Shown piece by piece: positions 33,573 to 42,726 of a DNA stretch of 64,000 bases; positions within the stretch are counted from its first letter, which is position 1, and every line of letters begins with the position of its first letter. Below the pieces are notes generated by a model, which searched no databases, was not told where the DNA came from, and saw only the letters and a list, made by a program, of their open reading frames with translations. The DNA is from Thermanaeromonas toyohensis ToBE (GTDB lineage Bacteria; Bacillota; DSM-521; Neomoorellales; Neomoorellaceae). A program made the translations under genes and the position numbers. Location: contig NZ_LT838272.1 in the NCBI RefSeq assembly GCF_900176005.1, forward strand, positions 825,587 through 889,586, in the 5' to 3' direction.

Positions 33573-34286
33573 ATGAAACGAAGGCTGTTTTACCTTATTT
33601 CTATGCTAATACTTCTGGCCGGGGCGGTGGGACCAGCCCTTTATATGCACAAAGTTTTCGATTCCCAACAGCAATATAGGCAGGCGGAGAGCGGCGAAAT
33701 AATTAGGTACAGCACATCGGAGCAGAGCAATGCTAGTGGACAGACTCGTGCTGCTCCCACTATGGGCCAACCTTCTTCTGAAGCAAATAAAGATCAGCCT
33801 AAACAAAGTACAACCGAGGTAAAAACGGTTGCCCCGACACTAGGTCAGAAAACTTCTACGCCAAACCCTCCTTCCAAGGGGAACATGGTCCCTCCGCAGA
33901 CAGTAAGCAGTGCATCGGAGGTTACGTCAAGTGAAAACGGGTGTAGAGTATGGATAGCCGTTGTGGGGAAAGATGGTGTATTTCTTTTTAAACCGGCTCA
34001 AGTTGTTATAAAAAAGGATAACAAATGGGGGATTACTGCCCTGGGTGCTCTGGATGCCACTGGTCTTCCTTATGCCACTAAACCCGCCTGGCCTGACTTT
34101 GTGGATTCTATCGCTGGGCAGGCCAACAGTGCAATGGCTGGATGGATGTACTCAGTAAACGGTGAGGTTCCTATGCATATGGCCAGCAAGCATCCAGTAA
34201 AAACGGGAGATAAAGTGATCTGGTGGTATAGCAAAAGTATGGACCAACCTCCTCCCCGGTGGGAAGACTTGATCCAGAAAGAATAA
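33573..34286 (+). CDS. Membrane-anchored DUF4430 (transcobalamin C-terminal-like) protein
   Basis: A 237-residue protein with an uncleaved-type N-terminal helix (LFYLISMLILLAGAVGPAL), a low-complexity Ser/Thr/Pro/Gln linker (about residues 35-120) and a C-terminal DUF4430 domain: WGITALGALDATGLPY, AGWMYSVNGEVPMHMAS and KTGDKVIWWY. In animal intrinsic factor and transcobalamin a domain of this fold closes over the corrinoid held by the alpha/alpha-barrel. Here the two halves are separate neighbouring genes. ATG at 33573 is preferred over TTG 33570. The tether suggests that it hands ligand from the wall to the membrane transporter. Confidence 0.8.
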   Translation: MKRRLFYLISMLILLAGAVGPALYMHKVFDSQQQYRQAESGEIIRYSTSEQSNASGQTRAAPTMGQPSSEANKDQPKQSTTEVKTVAPTLGQKTSTPNPPSKGNMVPPQTVSSASEVTSSENGCRVWIAVVGKDGVFLFKPAQVVIKKDNKWGITALGALDATGLPYATKPAWPDFVDSIAGQANSAMAGWMYSVNGEVPMHMASKHPVKTGDKVIWWYSKSMDQPPPRWEDLIQKE

Positions 34287-34298
34287 AGGGGTGTCGGG

Positions 34299-35228
34299 GT
34301 GTTCAATAAGCTTTTTTACCACGATAAGGGTCTCTTTTTGCAGAGCTTTCACCCGGTTACAGTCCTGATATATCTCTTTGTACTCCTTTTGTTCAGTTTA
34401 GCCTATGAAAATCCCCTCTATCTTTTAGCCTTATTTTTTCTCCTTGCCCTTTTAATAAAAGAAGTAGATGGAGTGGAGGCGTGGGAGGGGTTTTTAAAGG
34501 CAGGCATCTTTTTAATGCTTGTGGTAATGATTGTAAACCCTTTGGTAATCAGGACTGGCCATACCATCATCTGGTACGGTCCGGAGGTGCCCTGTTTAGG
34601 AAGAGTTAACATCTCTCTAGAAGCGCTGTATTATGGAGTTGCTTCCAGCATTAGGCTTTTGGTCATCATTAGCATTTTCTGTCTTTATAACCTGATGATA
34701 AACCCGGATAAAGTTTTAAATCTTTTTTCCCGCATAGCCGGCAAATCGGTTTTGGTAATTACCCTGGCTACATGTATGTTTCCTACTATGGTCAGGAATT
34801 TGGAAAGGATAAAAGAAGTATACCAGCTGCGCGGTATTGATTTCGATACGGGAAGTTTGTGGGAGAGAGTAAAGAAATACTCTTACCTTTATAATGTGTT
34901 GCTTTTCTCTTCCCTGGAAGATGCCATAGAGATTGCTGCATCTATGCAGGCTAGAGCCTTTGGTAGTGGTAAGCGTTCTGTTTACAGCCGGAACTTGATC
35001 CGGCCCAGGGATACCCTTTGTATAGGGAGCGTTTTGCTGGCCCTGATTGCTGGCATTTGGGGTTTGTATTATGGGTACGGCCGGTATACGTTTTACCCGG
35101 AGGCAGACTTTTTAATCAAAGATAGGGCCACAGTTGTTGTCTTGTTTATCGTGTTTTTTTACTTATCTGTGCCGCTTATTTTAAGCAAGGGGTGGAAGTA
35201 TTGCCGCTTTTTAAAATCGAAAATTTAA
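34299..35228 (+). CDS. ecfT: ECF transporter T component (EcfT)
   Basis: A 309-residue transmembrane protein of the EcfT/CbiQ family with about six helices. The two coupling-helix motifs of the family are present in variant form near the middle: QARAFGSGKRS corresponds to the second A-R-G/A motif and QLRGID to the first. It links the S component to the ATPases. The GTG start at 34299 is preceded by AAGGGGTG. The end overlaps the ATPase gene by about 28 nt. Confidence 0.88.
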   Translation: MFNKLFYHDKGLFLQSFHPVTVLIYLFVLLLFSLAYENPLYLLALFFLLALLIKEVDGVEAWEGFLKAGIFLMLVVMIVNPLVIRTGHTIIWYGPEVPCLGRVNISLEALYYGVASSIRLLVIISIFCLYNLMINPDKVLNLFSRIAGKSVLVITLATCMFPTMVRNLERIKEVYQLRGIDFDTGSLWERVKKYSYLYNVLLFSSLEDAIEIAASMQARAFGSGKRSVYSRNLIRPRDTLCIGSVLLALIAGIWGLYYGYGRYTFYPEADFLIKDRATVVVLFIVFFYLSVPLILSKGWKYCRFLKSKI

Positions 35229-36898
35229 CCTATTATTATCCTGGAACAGAAAAACCTGCCTTGAGAGGCATAAATTTAGAAATCGAAGAAGGGGAATTTA
35301 TCCTTATTACAGGAGGTTCCGGTTCAGGTAAGTCCTCTCTGGCTAGGGTACTAGCGGGCCTGATCCCCGATTTTTATGGAGGTAAAATTGGGGGAAGGGT
35401 TTTTTTCCAAGGTAAAGAGTTAAGAACCCTAGATCGCCGGAAACTGGCCCGGGAAGTGGGCATAGTTTTCCAAGATCCAGAAAAGCAAATAGTGCAGACC
35501 TGTGTGGAAGCAGAGATCGCTTTTGGCCTGGAGAATCTAGGATTACCCCCTAAAGAGATGTTATGGCGGGTTGCCGAAATTATGAGCTTCATGGGGTTAA
35601 CCTCAATTAAGGAAGCTTTTACAGCCAATCTTTCCGGTGGGCAGAAACAGAAGCTGGCTCTGGCTTCCGTTCTAGCCATGCAGCCCCGCGTGCTTATCCT
35701 TGATGAACCCACCTCCCAACTGGATCCTGTTTCGGGAGAAGATATTTTAAACTTAATTAAACGCCTTAATGAAGAGATGAGCTTTACGGTGATCTTGATC
35801 GAGCAACGTCTGGAGAGATGTTTTCATTTAGCGGATCGGGTGGTGCTTATGGAAGGAGGAGAGATTGTCTGCCAGGGGAAGGCGCCAGAGGAAGCCCGTG
35901 AAGCTATAAAAAAGGGCTTACCTTTTGTGCCGCCGGTAACCAGATTTTTTGCTAGCCTCCCGGTTCCCTTTATTCCCCTTACAGTAAAGGAGGGAAGAAA
36001 ACTTTTATGCTCTTACATTAAGAAAGAAAACCTGCACGGTAAGAAACTATCTGATTCAGATTCAGAGAATAAAAGCGCTCAGGTCAGGGAGGCAAGTAAA
36101 AAAAGGAATATCGTTAGCGTACAAAATGTGTGGTTTAGTTATCCAGGAGGGCAGGAGGTTTTAAAAGACATTAGTTTTGATGTACATGAAGGGGAATTTG
36201 TGGCCATTATAGGTGAAAACGGTGCGGGCAAATCGACCCTCCTTAAAGTCATAATGGGGTTGCTTAAACCAAGTAGAGGTAAGGTTTATGTACAGGGCAA
36301 AGAGGTAGGTGATAAAGGGTTTAAAGAAATCAGAAAGTTTACTGCATATCTCTCCCAAAATCCCAATGATTACCTCTTCCAGGACACGGTAGAAGATGAA
36401 TTGCTTTTCACCTTGAGAAATTTTGGTTTGAAAGATATTGGCCTGATCGATGAAATGTTGGAAAAGCTTGACCTTCAAAGGTACCGTAAGACAAACCCCC
36501 GGGATTTGAGTACAGGAGAAAGGCAAAGGGTTGCTCTGGCTTCGGTCCTGGTTACCAAGCCCAGGCTAATCGTTTTGGACGAACCTACCAGGGGAATTGA
36601 TTTTCGCTTGAAAGAAAAACTGGGTGAACTTTTACGAAAAGAAATAGAAAAGGGCAACACGGTAATTCTAGTGACTCATGATGTAGAGTTTGCTGCCGAA
36701 TTTGCGACAAAAGTGATGCTGATGTTTGCTGGAAGAATAGTCTGTGATGGAGAAAAACACGCGGTACTGGGCAAATCTATATTTTATTCCCCCCAGATAG
36801 GCAAACTGTGCCGTGACCTTTGTGAAGGAGTATTAACTTTTGCTGAAGCAAGAGAAAAAATACTTCCCCTGCTAGCTAAGCGATTAGAGGTAATTTAA
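35201..36898 (+). CDS. ecfA: Fused ECF ATPase (EcfA-EcfA')
   Basis: A 565-residue protein with two ABC ATPase domains. Domain 1: Walker A GGSGSGKSSLARVLAG, signature LSGGQKQKLALASVLA, Walker B VLILDEPTSQLDP. Domain 2: [14 protein letters not shown], a modified signature LSTGERQRVALASVLV, and LIVLDEPTRGID. A poorly conserved linker covers about residues 240-310. The single fused chain replaces the usual EcfA/EcfA' pair. The TTG at 35201, 5 nt after AAGGGGTGG, is preferred to the upstream GTG at 35192. Confidence 0.92.
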   Translation: MPLFKIENLTYYYPGTEKPALRGINLEIEEGEFILITGGSGSGKSSLARVLAGLIPDFYGGKIGGRVFFQGKELRTLDRRKLAREVGIVFQDPEKQIVQTCVEAEIAFGLENLGLPPKEMLWRVAEIMSFMGLTSIKEAFTANLSGGQKQKLALASVLAMQPRVLILDEPTSQLDPVSGEDILNLIKRLNEEMSFTVILIEQRLERCFHLADRVVLMEGGEIVCQGKAPEEAREAIKKGLPFVPPVTRFFASLPVPFIPLTVKEGRKLLCSYIKKENLHGKKLSDSDSENKSAQVREASKKRNIVSVQNVWFSYPGGQEVLKDISFDVHEGEFVAIIGENGAGKSTLLKVIMGLLKPSRGKVYVQGKEVGDKGFKEIRKFTAYLSQNPNDYLFQDTVEDELLFTLRNFGLKDIGLIDEMLEKLDLQRYRKTNPRDLSTGERQRVALASVLVTKPRLIVLDEPTRGIDFRLKEKLGELLRKEIEKGNTVILVTHDVEFAAEFATKVMLMFAGRIVCDGEKHAVLGKSIFYSPQIGKLCRDLCEGVLTFAEAREKILPLLAKRLEVI

Positions 36899-36917
36899 GC
36901 TTATAGGGGAGAAAACT

Positions 36918-37544
36918 ATGAAAGCGAACTGGAGCCTTTATACTACCTTAATTGGATTTTTTTCCGTAGGGCTACTTATATGGGTTGCGGAAAAGAGAGG
37001 GGGATTTACTCCACGACAAGTATCCCTTATTGCTGTGCTGACCACCTTATGTGCGGCGGGTAGAGCGGTAACGGGTACCGGTTTGCTTTTTCTGCAGCCC
37101 ACTATGTTTTTAGTGGAAATAACGGGGTTTGTATACGGGGCGTGCGTTGGTTTCTTTGTAGGCGCTATGACACCCCTAATTTCTAACTTTTTTATGGGTC
37201 AAGGTCCCTGGACACCCTGGCAGATGCTTTGTTGGGGGATGGTGGGTGTTTCCGGAGCAGTACTTAAAGCCTTATTCCCCACCGCAGGAAACAAAACTTT
37301 AACCGTGATTTGCTTTCTCTGGGGCTATCTTTACGGGGCCTTTATGGATATCTGGCAGTGGAGCGTCTTTATGCGGCCCCTGACTATAAAAACTTATTTT
37401 CTTGTCTGGGTGGCAGGCTTTAGCTTCGATTCGCTACGGGCCATTGGCAATCTACTTTGTTGTGCCATTCTCGGTCACCAAACTTTGAAGATTTTAGAGT
37501 ACTTTCGTAAAAAGATAGATGTTCAGTATTTGGAAGAGTTATAG
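36918..37544 (+). CDS. ECF transporter S component, predicted corrinoid-specific
   Basis: A 208-residue protein with six hydrophobic helices and an internal glycine-rich region (FVYGACVGFFVGAMTPLISNF) typical of the ECF S-component fold. It lies between the fused ATPase and the beta-propeller gene in a B12-riboswitch operon, so cobalamin or a corrinoid precursor is the predicted substrate. I cannot assign it to a named S family such as CbrT or BtuM from sequence alone. ATG at 36918 after GGGGAGAAAA. Confidence 0.82.
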   Translation: MKANWSLYTTLIGFFSVGLLIWVAEKRGGFTPRQVSLIAVLTTLCAAGRAVTGTGLLFLQPTMFLVEITGFVYGACVGFFVGAMTPLISNFFMGQGPWTPWQMLCWGMVGVSGAVLKALFPTAGNKTLTVICFLWGYLYGAFMDIWQWSVFMRPLTIKTYFLVWVAGFSFDSLRAIGNLLCCAILGHQTLKILEYFRKKIDVQYLEEL

Positions 37545-37554
37545 GGGGACCAGG

Positions 37555-38760
37555 ATGTTGGGGATTAATAATAAGAAGAAAGCACAGTGGCTGCTTCTTG
37601 GTGCGTTATTGTTCTTGCTTATTGTAGAACGGATGTTCGGCCCCGGACGGGCGAAAGCAACTCCCAGTTATGCTCCGGTGTTAGAGTGGTCCCATACCTT
37701 AGGTATAGGAGAAGCCCGCTGTGTAGTGCAAACGAAGGATGGAGGATATGTTTTAACTGGGTGGACAAATTCCGGGCAAGAGGGTTCGGAAGTTTTTTTA
37801 GTTAGATGTAATGAAAAGGGGAATATATTATGGTCGAAAACGTTCAAAGGCAACGGGCATAGCTGTGGCTATTCAGTAAAAGAAGTCCGCGAAGGTGGTT
37901 TTATCATTGTTGGTGATACGAAATCTAAGGACGGGTATGATCATGATGTTTATGTAGTGAGGACCGATGAAAAAGGGGAACCCCTATGGGAGAGGAACTT
38001 CGGTGGTCAATATTGCGATTACGCCTGGTCTGTGCAGCAGACAAGGGACGGAGGTTTCATCTTTGCCGGGGGTACGGAATCCTTTGGCGCCGGCCTATAT
38101 GATATCTACCTCATTAAGTTAGATGCTGCCGGTAATAAACTCTGGGAAAGAACCTATGGCGGTAAAGGTTCTGATTGTGGGTATGCCGTGCAGGAGCTTG
38201 ATGATGGAGGCTATCTCATTGCTGGAAACTCCGAGTCTTTTAGTGCAGGTTATCCAGACGTGTATCTGATTAAGACAGACGTAAACGGACAAATCATCTG
38301 GCAAAAAACATACGGCGGCCAAGGTTCTGATTACGGATGGTCTTTGACGTTAACCTCTGATGGTGGATATGTAATAGCTGGAGAAAAGGAGATAGTTAGT
38401 GACCAGGGTAATATTCTGGCAGCTTACTTGTTCAAAGTTGATCCTGAGGGAAAGGTGCTTTGGGAAAAAACTTATGGCAATAAAACCAGTTCGTTTTATG
38501 CTATTTCTCCGGTAAAAGGTGGAGGTTATGTTTTGACGGGAAAAAAAGAGACTGCCCAGGGTGGCTATGCGGTTTATGTGGTTAGAACGAATAAAAGTGG
38601 TGATCCGGTGTGGGAAACTACGATAGAAGGTTTGGGTTACAACTGTGGGTATAGTATTTTACAATCTAGAGATCGTGGATATGTTTTGGTAGGGCGAAAG
38701 GAGCGGAAAAGAGAAGGTGGGAGCGAAATTTTATTAACTAAATTCGGGCTGGCCCCCTGA
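37555..38760 (+). CDS. Exported seven-repeat beta-propeller protein of the B12-regulated operon
   Basis: A 401-residue protein with an N-terminal membrane helix or signal (WLLLGALLFLLIVERMF) and seven repeats of about 50 residues, each with the pattern DGGYVLTG ... DVYLVRTDEKGNxLW. Clear members start at GGYVLTGW, GGFIIVGD, GGFIFAGG, GGYLIAGN, GGYVIAGE, GGYVLTGK and RGYVLVGR. The last strand set would be closed by the N-terminal APVLEWSHTLG segment, giving a seven-bladed propeller. ATG at 37555 follows AGGGGGACC, 11 nt after the S-component stop. Bacteroidetes use a beta-propeller (BtuG) to capture B12, so a similar job is suggested, not shown. Confidence 0.8.
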   Translation: MLGINNKKKAQWLLLGALLFLLIVERMFGPGRAKATPSYAPVLEWSHTLGIGEARCVVQTKDGGYVLTGWTNSGQEGSEVFLVRCNEKGNILWSKTFKGNGHSCGYSVKEVREGGFIIVGDTKSKDGYDHDVYVVRTDEKGEPLWERNFGGQYCDYAWSVQQTRDGGFIFAGGTESFGAGLYDIYLIKLDAAGNKLWERTYGGKGSDCGYAVQELDDGGYLIAGNSESFSAGYPDVYLIKTDVNGQIIWQKTYGGQGSDYGWSLTLTSDGGYVIAGEKEIVSDQGNILAAYLFKVDPEGKVLWEKTYGNKTSSFYAISPVKGGGYVLTGKKETAQGGYAVYVVRTNKSGDPVWETTIEGLGYNCGYSILQSRDRGYVLVGRKERKREGGSEILLTKFGLAP

Positions 38761-39009
38761 TTATGGAGATTATACCACAGAAGATTCCGCTTTCATTAAT
38801 TTGCCTCATAAATGCTTTATGAAACTCCTCAGGAGCCATATATTATCCCAAGCTACCATGCCTCCTTTCCCGGTTGTAATACTCTATATATATTTAGGAT
38901 ACTTCAGCATATGCCTCCATCAAGCTCTGAAACTCATGGCGACTATAGCATTCAGTCTCTAGATTGTATTGTATTATTGACTACCAGATTTAACAACCCA
39001 CTTTTTAGG
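38761..39009 (+). other. Intergenic region with no recognised feature
   Basis: About 250 bp between the propeller gene and the fumarate-reductase remnant. No coding signal, hairpin or repeat was recognised. Confidence 0.4.
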
Positions 39010-39405
39010 GGAGCACCTTAAGGAGCTTAAATCTGGAGGCGATATTGGGGCAGGTCCTTTCAGGCAGAGGCTTCAAGATCTTATGACCGGGCGGCTAGCG
39101 TGATCCGTACTGAAGAGGGCTTAGGCCGGGCTTTAGAGGAACTTAAGGAGCTTAAAAAAGTAAAATTAAGAGCCGATGACCATGGTCTAGCCTACGCCCT
39201 GGAAAACGAAAAAATGCTTTTGGTGGCCGAGATGATCGTGCGAAGTGCCCTCTTAAGGGACGAAAGCCGGGGCCCTCATTTGCGTTTTGCTACCTGGGAT
39301 TCCCCTATCCTTTACCCCGCCGGGACCCGGAGTGGCAAAAATACATTGTAATTACACGCTCTGGAGAAGAAATGAAGTTAGAGATAAGGGAGCCTGTCCG
39401 GCCTT
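39010..39405 (+). pseudogene. C-terminal remnant of a fumarate reductase/succinate dehydrogenase flavoprotein
   Basis: Three consecutive frames together encode the end of an FrdA/SdhA-type flavoprotein. GAGPFRQRLQDLMTGR is followed after a frame change near 39098 by VIRTEEGLGRALEELKEL, then ALENEKMLLVAEMIVRSALL and RDESRGPHLRF. Another frame change near 39290 leads to DPEWQKYIVITRSGEEMKL and the stop near 39405. RDESRGxHxR is the family signature near the C terminus. The FAD-binding part is missing. Confidence 0.78.
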
Positions 39406-39537
39406 AAGTAAGTTTAGACCTTTAACGTAAGGTAGTTTTTTAAAAGTCCTCTAGAAGGTCTTTAATTTAGCAGGAATAAAAATAGTTATGTCGAATAAAT
39501 TAGCACTAAAATAATTATCTTGATGGGGAGTGAATGT

Positions 39538-40656
39538 GTGAATAACCAAATAGCTAAATCTTGGTTTGTTCAAGTATTAATTCTCCTGGGGGCTTTAGTA
39601 GGGGCTTTATTGATAGGTGCTATCCTTTTGATCTTAGCTGGCTCCGACCCCATAAAAGCTTATAGTGTCATGTTTACAGGCCCTATAGGGAGCGAATTCG
39701 GCCTCACAGAAACCTTGGTACGTGCTACTCCGTTGCTTTTAGTAGGGCTTGGAATAGTTATATCCTTCCGCAGTGGTATCCTGAACATAGGTGGGGAAGG
39801 GCAAATACTCATGGGAGCTATAACAGCCTCGGCTGTAGCCCTCTCCCTTCCCGGGTGGCCTAAGGTTATACTCTTACCTCTAGTCTTGTTAGCTAGCTGT
39901 GTCGCCGGAGGCATATGGGGTGGTATCGCTGGCTGGCTAAAAGCCCGTCTGTCGGTTAACGAGATTTTAAGCACCGTCATGCTAAATCAGATCGCCCTTC
40001 AGTTTTATCTTTATTTAATAAGGGGCCCATTGATCGACCCCCAAGAGGTAGCCTATGGTACCGGGGTACCTCAGACAGCCATGGTTCCTGAGCAGGTTTG
40101 GCTAACCCGTTTGGTACCAGGTATGCGCCTGCATACAGGCTTTATCTTAGCGCTTATTTTAGCTATCGTGGTATATATATTCTTATGGCGTACTACCATT
40201 GGCTACCGTATGCGGGCCGTGGGTGCGGGACCAGAGGCCTCGCGTTATGGAGGAATTAGGGTTGAATTTTACCTTATCTTAGCTATCGCCCTGGCTGGCG
40301 CTTTTGCCGGTCTGGCGGGGGCGGTAGAAGTACTAGGGGTTCACCATCGCGCCTTGGAGTCTCTTTCGGCTGGATACGGGTTTAGCGGGATAGTAGCAGC
40401 CCTTTTCGGTCGTCTCCATCCTCTGGGCACCATACCAGCAGCTATACTGTTAGGAGCCCTTATTTTAGGGGCAGATATGATGCAGCGGGCTGTTAACGTA
40501 CCGGCGGCTATAGTTATGGCTATCCAAGGCCTCGTTATCCTATTTGTAGTATCTAGCGATCTGCTGCTCCGAAAACCCGAATTGTTAACACGGATTTTTA
40601 CCAGGTATATTTTTACTCGTATTAAACAAACAAAGGAGGCAGGAACTGGAGTATAA
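39538..40656 (+). CDS. BMP-type ABC transporter permease 1
   Basis: A 372-residue permease of the NupP/YufP branch of the BPD_transp_2 family. About nine hydrophobic helices surround the motifs SFRSGILNIGGEGQILMGA and AGLAGAVEVLG, which are typical of nucleoside and purine-related uptake systems. The GTG at 39538 with GGGGAG 8 nt upstream is preferred to TTG 39520. It overlaps the second permease by one base. The BMP-type lipoprotein and ATPase follow in the same operon. Confidence 0.9.
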   Translation: MNNQIAKSWFVQVLILLGALVGALLIGAILLILAGSDPIKAYSVMFTGPIGSEFGLTETLVRATPLLLVGLGIVISFRSGILNIGGEGQILMGAITASAVALSLPGWPKVILLPLVLLASCVAGGIWGGIAGWLKARLSVNEILSTVMLNQIALQFYLYLIRGPLIDPQEVAYGTGVPQTAMVPEQVWLTRLVPGMRLHTGFILALILAIVVYIFLWRTTIGYRMRAVGAGPEASRYGGIRVEFYLILAIALAGAFAGLAGAVEVLGVHHRALESLSAGYGFSGIVAALFGRLHPLGTIPAAILLGALILGADMMQRAVNVPAAIVMAIQGLVILFVVSSDLLLRKPELLTRIFTRYIFTRIKQTKEAGTGV

Positions 40657-41591
40657 TGGAAGACGTAATCAGTCAGGGTCTAATAGTCGGAATATTGGCT
40701 ACGGGAATCCGTTTAGCTACTCCCTTTTTATTGGCAGCCTTGGGCGAAATGTTTACCCAGCGCTCAGGAGTGTATAACCTCGGTATTGAGGGCATTATGC
40801 TCATGGGAGCCTTTATGGGGTTTTTCGTAACCTGGCGGAGCGGAAATCCTTATCTGGGCATCCTTGTAAGCTTAATCGTTGGGGCCTTAATGGGTTTACT
40901 TATGGGCATAGTTAGTATAACCTTTAAGGCCGAACAGGGTATAAGTGGAATTGGCTTATATATGTTTGGCTGGGGCCTATCCGGGCTGCTCTTTCGGCTT
41001 TATGTGGGGGCCATAACCGCCATAGAAGGCTTGCGTCCTTTAAGAATACCTGGTTTAAGCGATATTCCATATATTGGAACAATATTTTTTTCTCACAACT
41101 GGCTCGTGTATCTAGCTTATATTTTGGTCCCTATAACCTGGGTTATTCTTTATAAAACTACCTGGGGGCTTAAGGTCAGGGCGGTAGGTACTACACCGGA
41201 AGCAGCCGACACCTTAGGCGTAAGTGTAGATGGTATCCGTTACCAATGTTTGATCCTGGGAAGCATGTTAGCAGGTTTGGCAGGGGCCTATCTCACAGTA
41301 GGACAGGCCAACATGTATGCGGACTATATAACTGCTGGTAGAGGGTTTATTGCTGTGGCCCTGGTTTACTTCGGCCGCTGGAGCCCTCTGGGGATCCTTG
41401 CAGGATCGCTACTCTTCAGTATGGCGGACTCTTTCCAGCTATGGGTTCAAGTACTGGGTATTAGCGTGCCCTATGAGCTAGCAGTAATCCTGCCGTATGT
41501 AATCACTATAGTGGCACTGGCTGTATCCTTCGGCCGCGTTTGGGCGCCTGCAGCATTGGGTAGGCCTTACGAACGTGGAACCCGAGGGTAA
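40656..41591 (+). CDS. BMP-type ABC transporter permease 2
   Basis: A 311-residue partner permease with the family motif TQRSGVYNLGIEGIMLMGA near residues 35-53 and AGLAGAYLTVGQ in the C-terminal half. The start ATG overlaps the stop of permease 1 (TAATG). It forms a heterodimeric membrane channel with the preceding protein. Confidence 0.9.
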   Translation: MEDVISQGLIVGILATGIRLATPFLLAALGEMFTQRSGVYNLGIEGIMLMGAFMGFFVTWRSGNPYLGILVSLIVGALMGLLMGIVSITFKAEQGISGIGLYMFGWGLSGLLFRLYVGAITAIEGLRPLRIPGLSDIPYIGTIFFSHNWLVYLAYILVPITWVILYKTTWGLKVRAVGTTPEAADTLGVSVDGIRYQCLILGSMLAGLAGAYLTVGQANMYADYITAGRGFIAVALVYFGRWSPLGILAGSLLFSMADSFQLWVQVLGISVPYELAVILPYVITIVALAVSFGRVWAPAALGRPYERGTRG

Positions 41592-41638
41592 AAGCAATAA
41601 TTTTAATATTTGGAATGAAAGGAGGACCCAATTAAGGT

Positions 41639-42682
41639 ATGAAAGAATGGAAGAAAATTTTAACTATCCTGGTGGCTGTCACGTTTTTAGCCACGCTAGC
41701 TGCCTGTGGCGGCAAACCTGCTACCGACACCAAGAAGGGAGGGGAGACCAAACAGCCGGAAAAGATACGTATTGCCTTGGTCCTTCCCAGTACTGTAGAT
41801 GATATGGCCTGGAGCCAGTCCATGTATGAAGGTCTTAAAGCTGTACAAGAGAAAATGGGTAAAGATAAGGTAGAGATTGCTGTGAGCGAAAGGTTGGGCG
41901 ATGCTGTCAATGCTGGAGCAGCCATTAGGCAGTATGCCAGCCAGGGGTATGATATTGTGATAGCCCATGGCGCCCAGTATCAGAGCGTACTCCGGGAGAT
42001 TGCCGCTGATTTTCCCAAGACCACCTTTGCTTATGGGACCGGATTCCAGACAGCACCTAACATCTTCGCCTATGATCCCCAGGCCCAAGAAGGTGGGTAT
42101 CTTTTAGGTATACTGGCGGCTAAGATGACCAAGTCTGGTATAGTAGGTATAGTAGGCCCTGTAGAATCTGGTGATGCCATTAAATATAATAACGGTTTCC
42201 AGCAAGGAGTAGCTGCTACTAAATCCGATGTAAAGGTTCGTATTGCCTATACAGGTTCCTTTAACAATATCGTAGGAGCAGGAGAGCTGGCCAAAGTTCA
42301 TATGGATGCGGGCGCTGATATCCTTACGGGTTCTTCCCAGCAAGCTGTGGGCGCTATACGTGCGGTGGCCGAGCGCAGCGGTAAATACTGGCTATCCACT
42401 GATATGGATCAAAGCAGTATAGCGCCTAATACAGTCCTAGCTTCCCAGGTTTATCATTGGGAAAAAGTGGTTGAAAAAATGATAAGCTTGAGGAAACAAG
42501 GGGTACTCGGCGGCCAACACCTGATGCTCTCCTTTGCTGATGGCACCTTGGAGCTAAAATATAATCCCAAGCTAGCTGACAAAATACCCCAGGAAGCCAA
42601 AGATGCCGTGGAAAAAGCCCGGCAGCAGATTGTAAGTGGCAGCCTAAAGATAGAACTTCCTAAGGAGCAACCTAAAAAATAG
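41639..42682 (+). CDS. BMP-family substrate-binding lipoprotein
   Basis: A 347-residue lipoprotein. The signal peptide ends in the lipobox LAAC near residues 20-23, followed by a charged linker and a periplasmic-binding-protein fold of the Bmp/Med family ([48 protein letters not shown]). Members bind purine nucleosides or related compounds. The central tryptophan-containing DDMAW segment is typical. It follows the permeases by 47 nt with AAAGGAGG upstream. The exact ligand is unknown. Confidence 0.9.
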   Translation: MKEWKKILTILVAVTFLATLAACGGKPATDTKKGGETKQPEKIRIALVLPSTVDDMAWSQSMYEGLKAVQEKMGKDKVEIAVSERLGDAVNAGAAIRQYASQGYDIVIAHGAQYQSVLREIAADFPKTTFAYGTGFQTAPNIFAYDPQAQEGGYLLGILAAKMTKSGIVGIVGPVESGDAIKYNNGFQQGVAATKSDVKVRIAYTGSFNNIVGAGELAKVHMDAGADILTGSSQQAVGAIRAVAERSGKYWLSTDMDQSSIAPNTVLASQVYHWEKVVEKMISLRKQGVLGGQHLMLSFADGTLELKYNPKLADKIPQEAKDAVEKARQQIVSGSLKIELPKEQPKK

Positions 42683-42726
42683 GGAGTAGTAAACTAAAAA
42701 GGATAAAAAGGAGAAATGGTAGTCTG

